Positions 10,597 through 22,615 of a stretch of 64,000 nucleotides of DNA are shown one piece after another. The first letter of the stretch is position 1. Each line of letters starts with the position of its first letter. The stretch covers positions 124,001 through 188,000 of the forward strand of contig MDYQ01000081.1 in NCBI GenBank assembly GCA_003024175.1, written 5' to 3'. The position numbers and the translations under genes are program-made. Source of the stretch: Planoprotostelium fungivorum. Lineage: Eukaryota > Evosea > Variosea > Cavosteliida > Cavosteliaceae. Below the pieces are notes generated by a model. It saw only the letters and a program-made list of their open reading frames with translations, did not search any database and was not told where the DNA came from.

Positions 10597-12686
10597 ATGC
10601 AAATCGAATTCTTAATCAGAATCATCATCACAGTGATCAACTGCCTCTTCGGTAGCACCGTCCACACCCAGACCACCCAAGAGTACGAAAAGGAAAAGAG
10701 AGAGCTGTTTCTGGCTGAAGAAAATGCTTGCGAAGAGAAGAAGCATCTCGAGGCGTCCTGGCTCAAGCTACAGAAGGTGTGATCATCGAGATGATTCGCA
10801 CTACTTGATCTCATTTTGTACAGGAACGTCAACTACTGGAAGAAAGAGCTGAGACAGAGCATTCACTTCGAGTCAAAGAGGCCGAAGCTCATCGCCAACA
10901 AGTGAAGGATTTCCACAAGGTATCATCCATTGCATTCACCATCCGACCATTAACTGACGCACTATCAGGCTCTCTCGGGCCAGAACTTTCAAGCCAAGAG
11001 AAGGGACAACGAGAACAAAAAGCTGAAAGAGGTGGGGGAATCTTCATTACAAACGTCTCAACTGACGTAACGTAGGAGATCTCCAAGTTACAGATGGCCA
11101 GAGAGAAAGACGAAGCGACCCACCAAGCCGAGAGGAAACGACTCCAGAAGGTGTCATTCGAGATCATATCATCCAACCCCCAACTCACATCACACAGAGG
11201 ATCACTCAATCCGAAGAGGCGACTGCTTCTTTGAATAAGACGATCGAGAAGCTCAAGAACGAACATGAATTTGAGATCTTCTACAAGAACTGTGTCATCA
11301 AGAGTATCACCCGGCAAGCCACGGCCGAGAACGAAAGAAGGAAGTCCGAAGCCGAGGCGTACAAGGAGGAGATCGAGGACCTCTCCGAAGAGCTGGCCAA
11401 CTGTATGAACAAGTACCTGGTCCTCCTCCAGAGAGTCAAAGATTCGCAGGCCAAGAGGGTCTCAGTTCAAGTCCAGACAGAGCCCGTCCACGCCACCGAC
11501 GCCTCCTGTGGAACAGACACCGTCACAACTGCCGATGTCTCATGCGGAACAGAGACCATCACCTTCGCCGATGCCTCCTGCGGAACAGACATCGCTACAA
11601 CTGCCGAGGTCGCTTGTGGAACAGAGGACATCAACATCACACAAGAAGCCCCCACTCCCATCTCCTACGAGAACAACCGAGAGTCCTCCACCAAGTGTCC
11701 TCTTTGTACGTATCATACTCTTCCCGTCTGATCTTCACCCAGGTCACTCGTCCATTAACAAGGACGCTCATATGAAGGAAGATGCCACCCACCGTGCACC
11801 ATCACAGAAGACAGAACTTACGTCCGAGACCCCCTCTGGTATGTCATCTTCTCTCCACCTGATTGACAACATTGCAGGTGACTCTCAAAAGGCGGCCGAG
11901 GACACAACATGGGAGGCGACAACAGACTTTACCTCTGATTGTGAGTCGTCACCCATCACCATCATCTGAACATCTTCTCAGTTTCCGAATCGATTTCGAC
12001 CGACGAAGCCACACAAGAAGACAAAGACGAAGAGAAAGACCCAACAGGTGCGTTCCACCCTCATCACCTCTACATCTGACTCACTTGCGACAGACGACTA
12101 CGACCCCATGGACATGTCAGACGGTGAGCACAGAGAAACAGTCGAACTGATCCATCATGCAGATGAGATCGCAGACGAAGACATCGAGCCGTTCGAGCGT
12201 CCCTCCCCCCCACCCACCTTCTACGAAGACGTTCCTCCCGGTGAGTACCCTCTCCCTCCCTCCCCCTCTGACCCACACTCAGGCACAGAGTTGACTCCCC
12301 TTCGCTACCTCTCCGAGCTGTTTCACCTCTTTCCTTACGGCCGCAATCGCCTCGTAGAGACGTTAGAGCCCCTCTATGAATTCAGCGACTTTGCCGCAGA
12401 AGGTGATGGAGATGATGTGGATCACATCGAGGCGGTCAGGGAGTATTACACGAGTCATCGTAAGGAGTTGGAGAAGCCAGAGCACATGCTGAAGAAGCAC
12501 ATGGAGTGGACGGGTCACCTCTACAACAGCTTCAAGAGGGAGATGAGGTTGCAGAACAGAGCGACGGCGACGTACAGGGACATGGCCGAATTGTACGAAC
12601 AATTCATCGAAGAAAACCACGACCTCATTCCTCTGTACGAGGACTGCCTCTTATGGAAGGAGAAGCTGATGCAGCGACAGTGCTGA
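10597..12686 (+). CDS. Coiled-coil protein with 12-residue tandem repeat
   Basis: Multi-exon gene of unknown function. The first exons encode a long charged helix (TTQEYEKEKRELFLAEEN, ERQLLEERAETEHSLRV, EISKLQMAREKDEATHQA, NKTIEKLKNEHEFEIFYK), a predicted coiled coil. A four-unit repeat based on ASCGTDTVTTAD follows, then acidic, Pro-rich linker exons. The C-terminal helical region includes LRYLSELFHLFPYGRNRL and HMEWTGHLYNSFKREMRL and stops at 12686. Many introns of about 45-60 nt separate small exons. The start is uncertain: ATG at 10597 is in frame, but its N-terminus is hydrophobic and the first true exon may lie elsewhere. Confidence 0.6.
11501..11644 (+). repeat. 36-bp coding tandem repeat, four units
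   Basis: Four in-frame 36-bp units encode variants of ASCGTDTVTTAD (VSCGTETITFAD, ASCGTDIATTAE, VACGTEDINITQ). The invariant core is (S/A)CGT(D/E). The units have diverged, so the array is not recent. Confidence 0.85.
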
Positions 12687-12830
12687 AGATGGATGATATA
12701 TAATAAATAGATATAGACGTTTCACGGGTGAAGATGATGAAGACATCGTGTGGGATGGAGAATGAAGAGAAGACATTGAAAGCGATTTCTTCTCTCTGCT
12801 GTGAAGGTCTTCCGATCCTGCTTTGGAACG

Positions 12831-12857
12831 CGGCCCCTATGGAAAGCACAGGGGCCG
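12831..12857. repeat. Small hairpin upstream of secreted-family gene A
   Basis: CGGCCCCT at 12831-12838 is mirrored by AGGGGCCG at 12850-12857 with an 11-nt loop, 150 bp before the ATG at 13007. Gene B and gene C of the same family also have G+C inverted repeats just upstream. Confidence 0.55.
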
Positions 12858-13006
12858 AAACGTCTTTGCCATGGTTTTCGGCTGCTTCCTTACCGTGATC
12901 GGATATATACCGCGCGGAAAGTGCTTGCTGTGTATCTCAACAACGCAGACATTTCAGCCACATCGGTATATCATTTAATCCCGAGTCGTCGCCCACAGCA
13001 GCCGCC

Positions 13007-14223
13007 ATGCTCAAGTCCATTGTATTCTGTATCCTCTTGGTGTCCTCCGCCGTCGCTCAGACCTCAGCTCAGGCTAACGCGAACTTCGCACTATCCACGA
13101 GTGACCTGCTCAACCAGCTCTCGTACCAGAGCTCTTCGGCCAGCAATGTCAGGACCTTCTCTCAGTTCAATTTGGGAAATTCCATCACTTCCAACAGTGC
13201 CTCGGTCAGCACCGGCTCTGGCTCGGCCTCCATCAACGACATCTTCTTCCAGTCTTCCCCCTCTGGACTCATCTGGGGAGTCCTTGGTGCTAATGTGAAC
13301 GGCAACGGTAACTTCGGCAATGGCGCGTGTGAGATTCGAATGATGTCATAACCTACTCAATTGACATTACACGCAGTCGACTTCTCGGCTTCTCTCATCA
13401 CCAGCGCTTTCAACCCTCTCGCTATTGTCTATTACACCGACAAGAACGGAAACAATGTATACGACGAGGGTGAAGAGTTGCAGGCACCCACTAAGACCTA
13501 CTCTCTGTCTTACAATACCAACACTCAACTCACAACCAATTCTGGATCCGCTGGAGTGAGATGGACGATGTTCAGTCGCATGCTGACGTCCATTTCAGAT
13601 ACAAGTCAACTCTCAAGTTTCTGGAACATTTAACTTCCGTTACACTGTGGCCAACAAGCCCTACGTCAACCAAGGAGTCAATGTCAAGGACGATACCACC
13701 AAGATCGACATCCAGATCAACCCCAACTACCCCGCTAACGCTCCTAGCAACACACGCGTGGCTCTCGTCGCTTTCTTCGGTGTCCTCCAGTCCTCTTCCA
13801 GCTTGTGAGATCATCCGATCTCCATCACATCTCCATTCTGACATCCTCTTCAGCCACGGCTCTGCCAGCAACGGTAACGCCACCTTCAATGGAAAGGCCG
13901 GAATCTCCTTCAGCAACAACGGCAACAACGGAGGACTCTCGTGGGCCGGCTCTGCATCTGTGACCTCTAGCTCTGGCGCCAGCAGCAGCGCCAACGTGGC
14001 AACCTCTGCCCTTCAAGTCCACGGATCTGCCAGCGTCCAATTCGGCGGTGCTTCTCTGAACGTGGACTCTTCCTACAAGAACACTCGTGTCCTCGTCTTC
14101 AATTTCCAGAGTGACAAGCCTGCCTCCATCTACTGGGATCCTCAGTTGGGAGCTTCTACCGGAAGTGCCTCTGCCATCGTCGTGTCTTTCATGATGATCG
14201 CCATCCTTGCCATCTTCTTCTGA
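13007..14223 (+). CDS. Secreted, probably GPI-anchored family protein A
   Basis: Surface protein of unknown role. The signal peptide is MLKSIVFCILLVSSAVAQ. The body is rich in Ser, Asn, Gly and Ala. Blocks shared with the two paralogues in this window include YYTDKNGNNVYDEGEE, FRYTVANKPYVNQGVNVK, GGLSWAGSASV and PASIYWDPQLGA. It ends in a hydrophobic tail (SAIVVSFMMIAILAIFF) directly before the stop, typical of a GPI signal. Short introns follow positions 13331, 13555 and 13807. NGNNVYDEGEE resembles short Asp/Asn-rich calcium-binding loops, but this is only suggestive. Confidence 0.75.
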
Positions 14224-14626
14224 AGACGTAACTGTGATATAAAAGTAGATGTGTAGATGTTTTCATCTTTCATTGACGATGTGCGAGTGATGATCGTATT
14301 TGGATCGTCAATCGAAGTGGTTTCATCGCGAGAGATTAGACGGATGATTTCGTCATTTTGATGAAATAATGTACTATCATCCAGATGGCGTCGTCACCAC
14401 CGTGTGCCCACTCCTCCTCCATCCGTTGGTGGAGACGTACTCCAACAGGGAGACGACAAACACATCCTCTATCAACTCAAAACATGCTCGCGACGTCTTC
14501 TCCTTATAGACCCAGGCTTTGATAGTCTCCACTCGCCAAGAGAAGTCAGCCAAACTCTCTGCCGCTTTCATCCAATTTTCCTTCGGGCTGTTTCAATTTA
14601 TTTCATCTCACACGCAAAAGAGAGAA
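14224..14626. other. Intergenic stretch
   Basis: It lies between gene A and the cyclin-like gene. A 64-codon minus-strand frame (14377-14571) is open but unsupported. The rest looks like 3' UTR and promoter. Confidence 0.5.
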
Positions 14627-15357
14627 ATGTTGTCCAACGAATGGGCCTCCGTGGCTGATCATGTGAATGAGTCAGCTGAGATTGGAGAGACAACCCTGAG
14701 GGGTAAGAAGAGAAGCATGAAAGGAGTACGCACGAGGAGTCTGAAGAGGGTGAGCATCAATTACTGACGAGATCGCATGTTGTACCTTTCCAATCTTTTT
14801 CTGATCTGAGTCTATAGTCATGTGTCAGAGAGACCCCATATTCTTACTCCTCCGACCCTTCTACCGAGCCAGAAGTATCACCTCCCCCCTCTGCAACAGA
14901 AAATGACATCGAATTACATCTTGATCCAACACAAACCCCTCGAGGCAACAAGAGAGAGGTCATCTATAAGTTAATACAACCGCTACTCCTTCATCCACCG
15001 TCAGACAATACATTGTACGTCCACATCGATCGAATGAGAAAGCTCGTCTCCCGCATGCGCTACTCCTTCACACGGCACCTCTATGTCCCCACCATCGTCT
15101 ACCTCCAACGACACACTTCACTCTGGGGAAAGTTGCATGGGGAGGACCTGTGGCCGAAGCTCCTCGCCGCTCTCCTGTGTTCCATCAAGATGAACGAGTG
15201 TGATGGTACTATTGAGACCGATGTAGAGGAGCTGTGCAACATGCAGAGGTCAGACATCAACAAGATGGTCTTAGATTTTTGGGAGTCTATCGATTATAGA
15301 CTATACATCACAGAAGAACAGTTTCATGATGCAGAGAGAGGGAGAGTGTGTAAATAA
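14627..15357 (+). CDS. Cyclin-like (PHO80-type) protein
   Basis: Two exons (14627-14749 and 14818-15357) join in phase across a 68-nt intron to give 220 residues. The C-terminal half matches the PHO80-type cyclin box: VPTIVYLQRHTSL, WPKLLAALLCSIKMNEC, then MQRSDINKMVLDFWESID and YRLYITEEQF. These correspond to the family pattern of a helix, a 'lla...K' helix and the 'ld..fLLDfrLyvs.eef' ending. It probably binds a Pho85-like kinase, but the partner is not visible here. The N-terminus is basic and the middle is Ser/Pro/Thr-rich (SYSSDPSTEPEVSPPPS). Confidence 0.7.
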
Positions 15358-15395
15358 ATGTTGTGTGTGACGGTGTCTTCATATAAAATAAAGGT

Positions 15396-16193
15396 TTATT
15401 GCTGTGGTGCAACGGTTTCTGTTTGAATCTGAGCGGTGACGTCCACAGAACCTCTTCTGGATCCCATCGCATCAGGTGTGTTCTTCTTCACGATCATGAC
15501 TGGAACGGGGGAGAACTTGACGCAGTATTCGGTGGTAGAGCCTGTGGTATCATCAGTATATAATGTATACGATGAAGAGACGACCACTCACCCAATAAGA
15601 TCTTGTTCAAAAGATTGCCCATTCCTCTCGAACCCATGACTAGATAGTTGACTTCCAACTGAGTGCACTCTCTGATGATTTCCTCTTTCACATCTTCGGC
15701 CTCTCTGTTCTGGCTGGTAATGGTATTCACCTTTTCAACATCAGATTTGTATGCATCCAACGTCATATATATCAGATTCGTATATATCATGTCCACAAAC
15801 CTTCTCGTCTCTCGCGATACGTTCGGCCTTCCACATGATGTCTTCTCCTTGGGCGATAGTCTGTCTTCTGGCTTCTTCAATCTGCTCAGCAGTGAGAGTC
15901 ATTCGGCTGAGCGCAGATGGCTTTGTCAAGCAGACGTGGAGGAGAATGAGGTGGTCGTCGTGCTTATTCATCAACTTCACGGCATGGTTTAGCGCCTCGA
16001 ACGATTGCTCGCTGTTTGGATCAATGGGACGAAGGAATGGAACGTGCAAGACTCACCTTCCATCGAGAGCCACCATCCATTTTGTCTTGTTCTGAATGAT
16101 GTTCTCTGATAGCTGATAGACAACCTTCTCATCTACGGGAGATGCAGCCGGGTGTGAGACAGATAAACGTCGCTCTTGTGGAATAGAAGCCAT
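15396..16193 (-). CDS. Universal stress protein (UspA domain)
   Basis: It starts MASIPQERRLSVSHPAAS at 16193. Exon 1 ends KWMVALDG and splices in phase to SEQSFEALNHAVKLMNKH, then DDHLILLHVCL. This is the first strand and helix of the Usp fold. A later exon carries the nucleotide-binding signature VNYLVMGSRGMG followed by NLLNKILLG, and the last gives CVKFSPVPVMIVKKN, the final family strand. The likely role is ATP-binding stress signalling. It is transcribed divergently from lipoate ligase across about 170 bp. Confidence 0.85.
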
Positions 16194-16365
16194 TATATGA
16201 GATGTGTGTTGGTCCTGTTGTTTCTTCGTATGAAATCAAATCTTGTGACCCCAAATTGTAGAACGAGATCGCTAACTGTGAGGAGACGACATCAAGAAGC
16301 CCATTCGAAGAGGTAGATTTGGGTCTCATGCTAGCATCGTAGCTATCTTCTTCAGAACCGTAATT

Positions 16366-17886
16366 TTGATGATGTATCGTATGATGACATCATCTCGAAT
16401 CATGCGCCAGATCTCTCCTCTGTCTAGAAGATCATTTACAACTACGTCAGCTCCACAACCTGTGTGTTCTTCCATCCGATTTCATCACGTGAAGATCGTC
16501 AGGTTCGAGTCCTGTTGTCAAAATCCACAGATCCGTATCTCAACTTGGCCATCGAAGATTGGTTGTTTCATCATGGTCAATATGACAAGCAGACCCTCTA
16601 TCTGTGGCGGAATGAGCCCACGGTAAATACACCTTCTCACGTCCACTCGACGAACGATACTTGACACCGTCTTCATTGGAACTGATCGAGATGGTCAGGT
16701 CGTGATCGGAAGGAATCAGAATCCGTGGAAAGAATGTGACGTCAAAGCTTTAGAGAGAGATTCAATTCATCTCGTCAGAAGATCATCGGGCGGTGGTGCC
16801 GTCTATCACGTGAGCTCCTTCACGCCGTCCATCCTCCATCAACTGATGTGCGGACAAGGATCTCGGTAACTCTTGTTTCTCTTTCTTCTCAGACAAATCA
16901 TCCTACGACAAGAACAAGAATTCTCTCATCATCTGTGATGCCCTCCGTCACTTCAACATCACGGCATCTCCCAATACTCGTAACGATATTCTTGTCAACG
17001 ACAGAAAGGTAGGCACACAGATCACTTTTAGAGTCTAAATCTCTCAGATATCAGGGTCCGCCTATAGATTATCTGGAAAGAGATGCCTGCATCACGGAAC
17101 TCTTCTGATCTCAACTCATCTGCACAATCTCCAAAAGTATCTCTACGTTGGAAATCCATACATCAAGAGTGCAGGTGATCCTTCATCTCATCAACTCCCG
17201 AATCATGTGATGTCTGATGTGATCGATCAGGTGTGGCCAGTGTCAGAAGTCCAGTTCAGAATCTGAGTCATTACGCCCCCATGTTAACGCATGACCTTCT
17301 CATGAATGCCATCACGAAGGAGTTCTTTCACCATTACGGCCACCGATGCGGAGTGATATGAGACGTGTCCAATGATGTGATTCGAACATGGACAGGTGGA
17401 ACTGTTAGACGAAGAAGAGATGAAGAAGATTCCGCAGTTGTCTGAGGCATACGAGGTGAAGCATGTGTCATTGATCGAGACATGATGGACTCAACATGTC
17501 GAATAGAACCTGAGAAAATGGGGGTGGCGATTTGGAGAGACACCTTCTTTCGAACACAAGTTACAATACACTTTCCTCTGGGGCACTGTTGTGAGTTCTC
17601 ACGTCCATCTTCTCATCCTCCGATCGTCTCGATCTCGTCTTCTCATCCACCATCTCAACTCATTTGTCTTCAGTCCATCCATCTGCATTCAGAGGAGGGA
17701 AGGTTTAAGAAGGTGGAAGCATCGAGTGAGCCACCGGAGGTTTTAGAGGGTCTGTCCTCTCTCTTGGAGGGAAAAGCTTACGATCGGCATGGACTGTCGG
17801 AGGCGATGGAGATGATGGAAGATCGAGGATCAACAGTGACACAGAGGAGGAGAGAAGTAGAGGAGTGGCTGGTTCGTGAAATGTGA
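16366..17886 (+). CDS. Lipoate-protein ligase, mitochondrial
   Basis: Attaches lipoate to E2 subunits and H-protein, probably in mitochondria. The N-terminus ([25 protein letters not shown]) is basic and hydroxylated like a targeting peptide. It splices from APQP to [18 protein letters not shown] across a 40-nt intron. Signature residues follow: [38 protein letters not shown] and [16 protein letters not shown], with the catalytic lysine expected in the NDILVNDRK segment. HHGTLLI closes the core. The C-terminal part carries the accessory domain ([12 protein letters not shown]) and stops at 17886. At least seven short introns are present. Confidence 0.87.
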
Positions 17887-18104
17887 AGACGTATCGGAAT
17901 ATATTTAGAGGCGTGTGCCCGTCTTCGTTTCCTGTGATGTGGATCATGGAATCACATGATTGTATTCAAAGGACCAGACCTTGTTATAGTGTGAGTGTAT
18001 GATGTAAAGACCTCTTTGATATTCACTTTTGTGGATCACCTACATGATGCATTCATTACAAGACAAATAAAGAGATATGAAATAGGATGACTTCATGATC
18101 TCCA

Positions 18105-18480
18105 TTATTTATCAGAAGAGATGACGGATGTAACAGCTGATCCGGCCCCAGTGATGGCCTTAATGATTGCCCAGTTTCTGATCGTCAAAGCGGAAACATC
18201 GTACAGGGCGTATCCTGATCACGTTCAGGTCGAAATTTGCCATGATGTTCAAGTAATCGACTTCATTTCGTTCCAACTTACCGAAACTGACTCCAAAGGA
18301 TCCGGCGGCTCCATAAAAGAAGGGCTTGACGATGTAATCTCTGACTGATCCCAGAAATCTCTTCCAGGCGGTTGGCTCCGCGACGATTCGAGTATTAGTC
18401 GTCTCTTCTATTTCTTCAACTTCTTCGTCGTCATATTCTGTCTCCTCTTCTACTCGTCTGACCCTTCGCTTGCCAGTCAT
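18105..18480 (-). CDS. Small acidic protein with a membrane-like segment
   Basis: Two exons (18282-18480 and 18105-18214) join in phase to give 102 residues. The N-terminus is very acidic after a basic start (MTGKRRVRRVEEETEYDDEE). A central aromatic and glycine segment follows (YIVKPFFYGAAGSFGVSFG), then YALYDVSALTIRNWAII. The layout is reminiscent of small outer-membrane receptors such as Tom22, but I cannot confirm this from sequence. It is divergent from the RING gene, with 107 bp between starts. Confidence 0.65.
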
Positions 18481-18587
18481 TTTCGTAATCTGATGTGCCC
18501 TTGTTCGAAAATGAGAGAAAATAATTCTACAACGCCTCGATTTGGGCATTACGAACAAGGTCGTCACACACAAAACATCGTATCGAG

Positions 18588-19855
18588 ATGAGCACATACT
18601 GGTGCCATCAATGCCGAAAGACGATAACACCCATCAGTAATAATGGAATGAATACGTGCCCGGAGTGCCAAGGCGATTTCATTGAGATGATCGAAGATGA
18701 GAGAGCCTCCAACCCGACCGATCACCCATCTCAATTTATCATGGCTTCTGAGCCTTCCAACGTCCCACAGAGTGGTCAGATGCCACGACCAATGTTCTTC
18801 CCATTCCCTGGCCCTCAAAGACAACAACCGGTCGAAGGACAACCTCAAGTCCAACAGATCAATTTCTCACCGTTCCCATTTCTCATGCCTCCCAATGTAC
18901 AACAAGGAGGAGGTCAACCATCAGCTGGAGGTGTCGAGGGTGTTCAAGTTGTTAATTTAGACACGTGAGTCAACCGGACTTTGTGCGACACTCTCGTTGT
19001 CCTTCATCAATATCACATCATTTTCATCCACCAACACACACAAGAGAGACCTTATTTTTCGAGATATATAATCCTCACTCTAATGACTATCCTCTTACAC
19101 GATGCAGGATGTTGAATCAGCTCTTTGGAGCTCCACCACCATCAGCTAATGGACAGGGTGGTGGCCCAAACAATGGAGCCGATCCCCTCCAAAGCTTTCT
19201 GCAGAGAGCACTTGGCATCCACGGTAACATCGGCGACTACGCTTTTGGGCCACAATTTGAGCACCTGATGAACAACTACTTCAACAGCGCAGGGTGAGCC
19301 CCTACATTTCTATTTTCGATTTCAAGAGAATGCGATAGAAGATAGAAAATCATCATCGACAATTACATAAAAGAAAATAGAGATGAAAAATAGATTGTCC
19401 GAAAGAAAATAGAAAGACAGCAATAGAAGAGATGGAAATAGTAAAAAGACGAAGAAAAGATTGCACATAAACTGAATGCAAATTAGAGGAAACGGTAATC
19501 CACCAGCGTCAGAGAAAGAGATCAACAGCCTCCCCACGGAAACCATTGTACAGCACCACATCGGTGAGTCTATCTACAACGAGCCAAACCTGACTCGACC
19601 AGATACTGCCACGGACTGCAGCATCTGCAAAGAAGAATACACGCTGGGTGAGAACGTGATCAAACTACCTTGCAATCACCTCTATCACAAAGACTGCATC
19701 GTTCAATGGCTCAAGATGGTGAGTCACCCATCATCCTTCTCATTTCCATCATGATGCTGATCGATCGACAGCACAATCAGTGTCCAGTCTGTCGCCACGA
19801 ACTGCCGACGGACGATGCTCAATACGAAGAGAAGAGAAAGAGTCAGAATCAATAA
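18588..19855 (+). CDS. RING-H2 E3 ubiquitin ligase, RNF126/RNF115 type
   Basis: It starts MSTYWCHQCRKTITPI; with CPECQGDFIEMIED this forms the N-terminal BCA2-type zinc finger of the RNF115/126 family. A Pro/Gln/Gly-rich linker follows, then the C-terminal RING-H2: CSICKEEYTLGENVIKLP, CNHLYHKDCIVQWL, CPVCRHELP. All eight ligands are present. The last intron interrupts after WLKM, and an earlier 39-nt intron (19564-19602) contains ATCTACAACGAG near its donor. Because 39 is a multiple of three, that intron could be retained without a frameshift. Expected role: ubiquitylation of membrane or chaperone clients. Confidence 0.88.
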
Positions 19856-19984
19856 AGAGACTTGATGTCGAACGTGTACTGTTCTTGGTCTTCGTGCTGA
19901 ATGTCAAAGACATGAAAAGAGGATGAATGACATGGATCGATGATGATGGAGAGAGACGTATAAAGAAATGTTTCCTATTTATTG

Positions 19985-20731
19985 TTACAGAAGGAGGCCG
20001 AGGAGGAAGAGTCCAGCGAAGAGGAACATGGACACGACGTGCTGAGATGCATCTCCCTGGTTGTTGTTGTTGTTTGCGTTGGGGTTCGAGCCGGCAGTGT
20101 AACCAGAGGGACAAGAGTTGGCCCTGCGATAGTTAACATGAGATCATGATCTTCCCATTTTGAAGACTCACGCGCAGACTCCGGTAGTATTCTTATTGCA
20201 CCAGACGCAATTAGAGACGCTCCAGCACGACGCTGACGTTAGAAAGGAAGGACAAGGTTGTGTGCAGACACTCTCTGGCTGAAACTGAGTGAGGGGACAG
20301 CTAGAAGGTGTCATAGTTCCATTGTTGCAATCGTATGAAGAGCATTGAGAGGTTGAAAAGCAGTAACCGCAGTGAGGTAGATTGGTACAATCCGAACAGC
20401 TGGCCGAGTTCGCCTGACAATTATTGCATGATTCTTTCGTGGTATGCTGATGCGATCGATCAGGAGAAGAAAGGTACATGAATCGTCTCACAAATTTGGC
20501 GGGGGTTCCATCCAATTGAGGAAGACTCGTACAAGGAGTCGGGTCTGAGCTGCTGTTGCAATATGATTGAGCACCATTGGGTGCCTCACAGTAGTAACAT
20601 CCGATCTTGAGGCATGTCCAGCAGTCTCCCTTATCCACGGCGGCACATGATTTGGGAAGAGGCTTGGTGGAGCACACCTGAGATAAACCTAGAGCCAATA
20701 CGGAGAGGAAGATGAGGACGGTGCTTCTCAT
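19985..20731 (-). CDS. Cysteine-rich PSI-like surface protein
   Basis: Signal peptide MRSTVLIFLSVLALGLSQVC, then two cysteine-rich units of plexin/semaphorin/integrin style: CWTCLKIGCYYCEAPNGA and CSDCTNLPHCGYCFSTSQC, followed by SASCWSVSNCVWCNKNTTG. One intron near 20120-20170 splices in phase to NSCPSGYTAGSNPN. The end is a hydrophobic tail, VSMFLFAGLFLLGLLL, directly before the stop, which fits a GPI anchor or single membrane span. Function unknown; probably exposed at the cell surface. Confidence 0.75.
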
Positions 20732-21080
20732 CGTGTTGATGCGGAAATGATGCTCTCGGAAAAAGTCAAATGTGTACCGCGAACAAATTTTGGAGAGGAA
20801 AATGTCATCCTACTACAACACTATCCCCGAAATTGTCTATCGATCAAGCCGTACAACGACCGTTTCTCTCCAAAATCTGCCGACCCCTCTACACAGCCGG
20901 AGATACTCCGTGTAATCCGAGTGGGCACTTTTGGCTTGTAATTTGCATACAGGGGGCTCGGCAACTATCGGAGAAAAACGGTCAACATGATCATATTGAC
21001 ACTAGACGTAGGTCCGCATTATCATCAATAATTTCGCCTGAAGTAAAATACATTTGTGAAAGCGGCGCGCTCTACAACAA
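20732..21080. other. Intergenic, nothing assigned
   Basis: Contains the promoter side of the minus-strand PSI gene and the 5' flank of tRNA-Ser. A tctacaacaag stretch directly precedes the tRNA and is partly shared with the flank of the second tRNA-Ser copy. Confidence 0.5.
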
Positions 21081-21162
21081 GACACCTTGGCCGAGTTGGT
21101 TATGGCGGTAGACTAGAAATCTACTTCCTTCGGGAGCACAGGTTCGAGTCCTGTAGGTGTCG
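21081..21162 (+). tRNA. tRNA-Ser(AGA), copy 1
   Basis: 82 nt. Anticodon stem GTAGA/TCTAC with loop CTAGAAA gives anticodon AGA. It has a long variable arm, T-arm ACAGGTTCGAGTCCTGT, acceptor GACACCT/AGGTGTC and discriminator G. A T-run terminator follows. There is no intron. Confidence 0.95.
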
Positions 21163-21317
21163 GTTTTGCTGATTTTAAGTCATCTCTATGACGTCTCCTC
21201 TTCTCGTCTCTCCCGCATCACCTCACACGATCGCTCATTCATCGGTGTCCCTGTCTCCTCACACGAAATGAACATTTCATCACGATTGATTCTAATTTAT
21301 TACATTCATCCCTATGT

Positions 21318-22615
21318 TCAGAAGAGGAGGGCGAGCACAGCGATCATGAGGCAAGATGCGGCCAAGGCGGTGGCTGAGCTGGGGTTGGCACCGAGCTGAG
21401 GGTCCCAGTAGATCTGCTGGGGCTTCTTGGCATCAAAGTTGAAGACGAGAAGACGGCCGAGACCTCCTTGCTGTTCCGTCGATCAGCATCATAATCGTTT
21501 CCATCACATTAGACTCACAGTCTTGGCATTCCAGCCGAGGCTGACACCGGCGAAGCGGAAGGTACCAGATGTCTGGATGTTGAGGATGTTGGAGGTGACG
21601 GAAGTGGATCCCTTTGAATTGTCAGAGTTGAGAACATCGGCATGATTGGCCCAGGTGAGTCCAGCTCCTGCGTTGGTGTCTCCGGTGGCTTGGATTTTGC
21701 CGGCACCGCTGATGGTGATGTTGCCGTTCGCAATGTTTCCAGATCTGATGATGTCAGATGGTAATGTCTCTGTGATTCGATCTCACAAAGAGGCGCTGGC
21801 CTGCTTGACGGAGAAGAGGGCGATGAGTGCCACCTTGGTGTTGGCGTCGGCGTTGTTGGGGTACTTGGGAGTCAACCACACGTCAATCTTGACGGTGTCT
21901 TCCTTGACGTTGGATCCTTGGTTTGAGAGGGGCTTGCCAGAGACAGTGTATCTCATTCCAAACTCGTTATCGGCGGAGGCAGAAGCGGCGATGCTGACCT
22001 GTAGACGTGACTCAGACACGATGTAGAGATGGAACGTCGTTACCCCACTGGCACTAGTGGAGGGAGTGATGGATGTGGACAGTCCGATGGTGTTGAGAGG
22101 AACGACGCTGGTCTCTTCTCCTTGGTCGTAGACGTTGTTACCATTGTTGTCTACGTAGGTGATGTAAGCGAGAGCGCTGAAAGAGTTGTACACGGCGGTG
22201 GCATTGGCGTTGATACCGTTGTTACCTACCCATCATCAGATTTACGCTTCTGCAGTTTGATGATGGTCTCACCGACGGAGAGCTGAGAGGTGGAGTAGCC
22301 CCAGTTGACGAAGGGAAAGGTCTTGAGGAATCCAAGAAGACCGTTTCCGTTGGACTCGAGGGTCATGGTGTCAACCTTGGCGTTGGAATTTCCAGAGGAA
22401 GAAGAAGTCTCAACGTTGACACCGATGAACGAGGTACCAAAGTCGTTGGATCTTTGAGTCCACGTTCTCACGTTGTTGGCTGAGTCGCTGACGTACTTGA
22501 CTGCCTTGGACAGAGCGTCGGTCGAGACGATCACAGATGCAGACGCGCTGACGTCAGCTGCTGCCGCTGAGAAGAGGAGGACGCAGAGGACCAGAGAGAA
22601 GAGAGCTCTTGCCAT
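21318..22615 (-). CDS. Secreted, probably GPI-anchored family protein B
   Basis: Paralogue of gene A. The signal peptide is MARALFSLVLCVLLFSAA. Shared blocks are ITYVDNNGNNVYDQGEE, RYTVSGKPLSNQGSNVK, IDVWLTPKYPNNADANTK, LTWANHADV and KKPQQIYWDPQLGA. It ends LAASCLMIAVLALLF before the stop. A 47-nt intron after QLSVG joins to NNGINANATAVYN in phase. Sequence identity with A looks moderate, so the duplication is not recent. Function unknown. Confidence 0.75.

Noticed and set aside
22206-22252. A 20-nt intron in gene B
   Set aside because: Using the upstream GTGAGA donor gives a 47-nt intron joining QLSVG to NNGINAN, in line with paralogue A.
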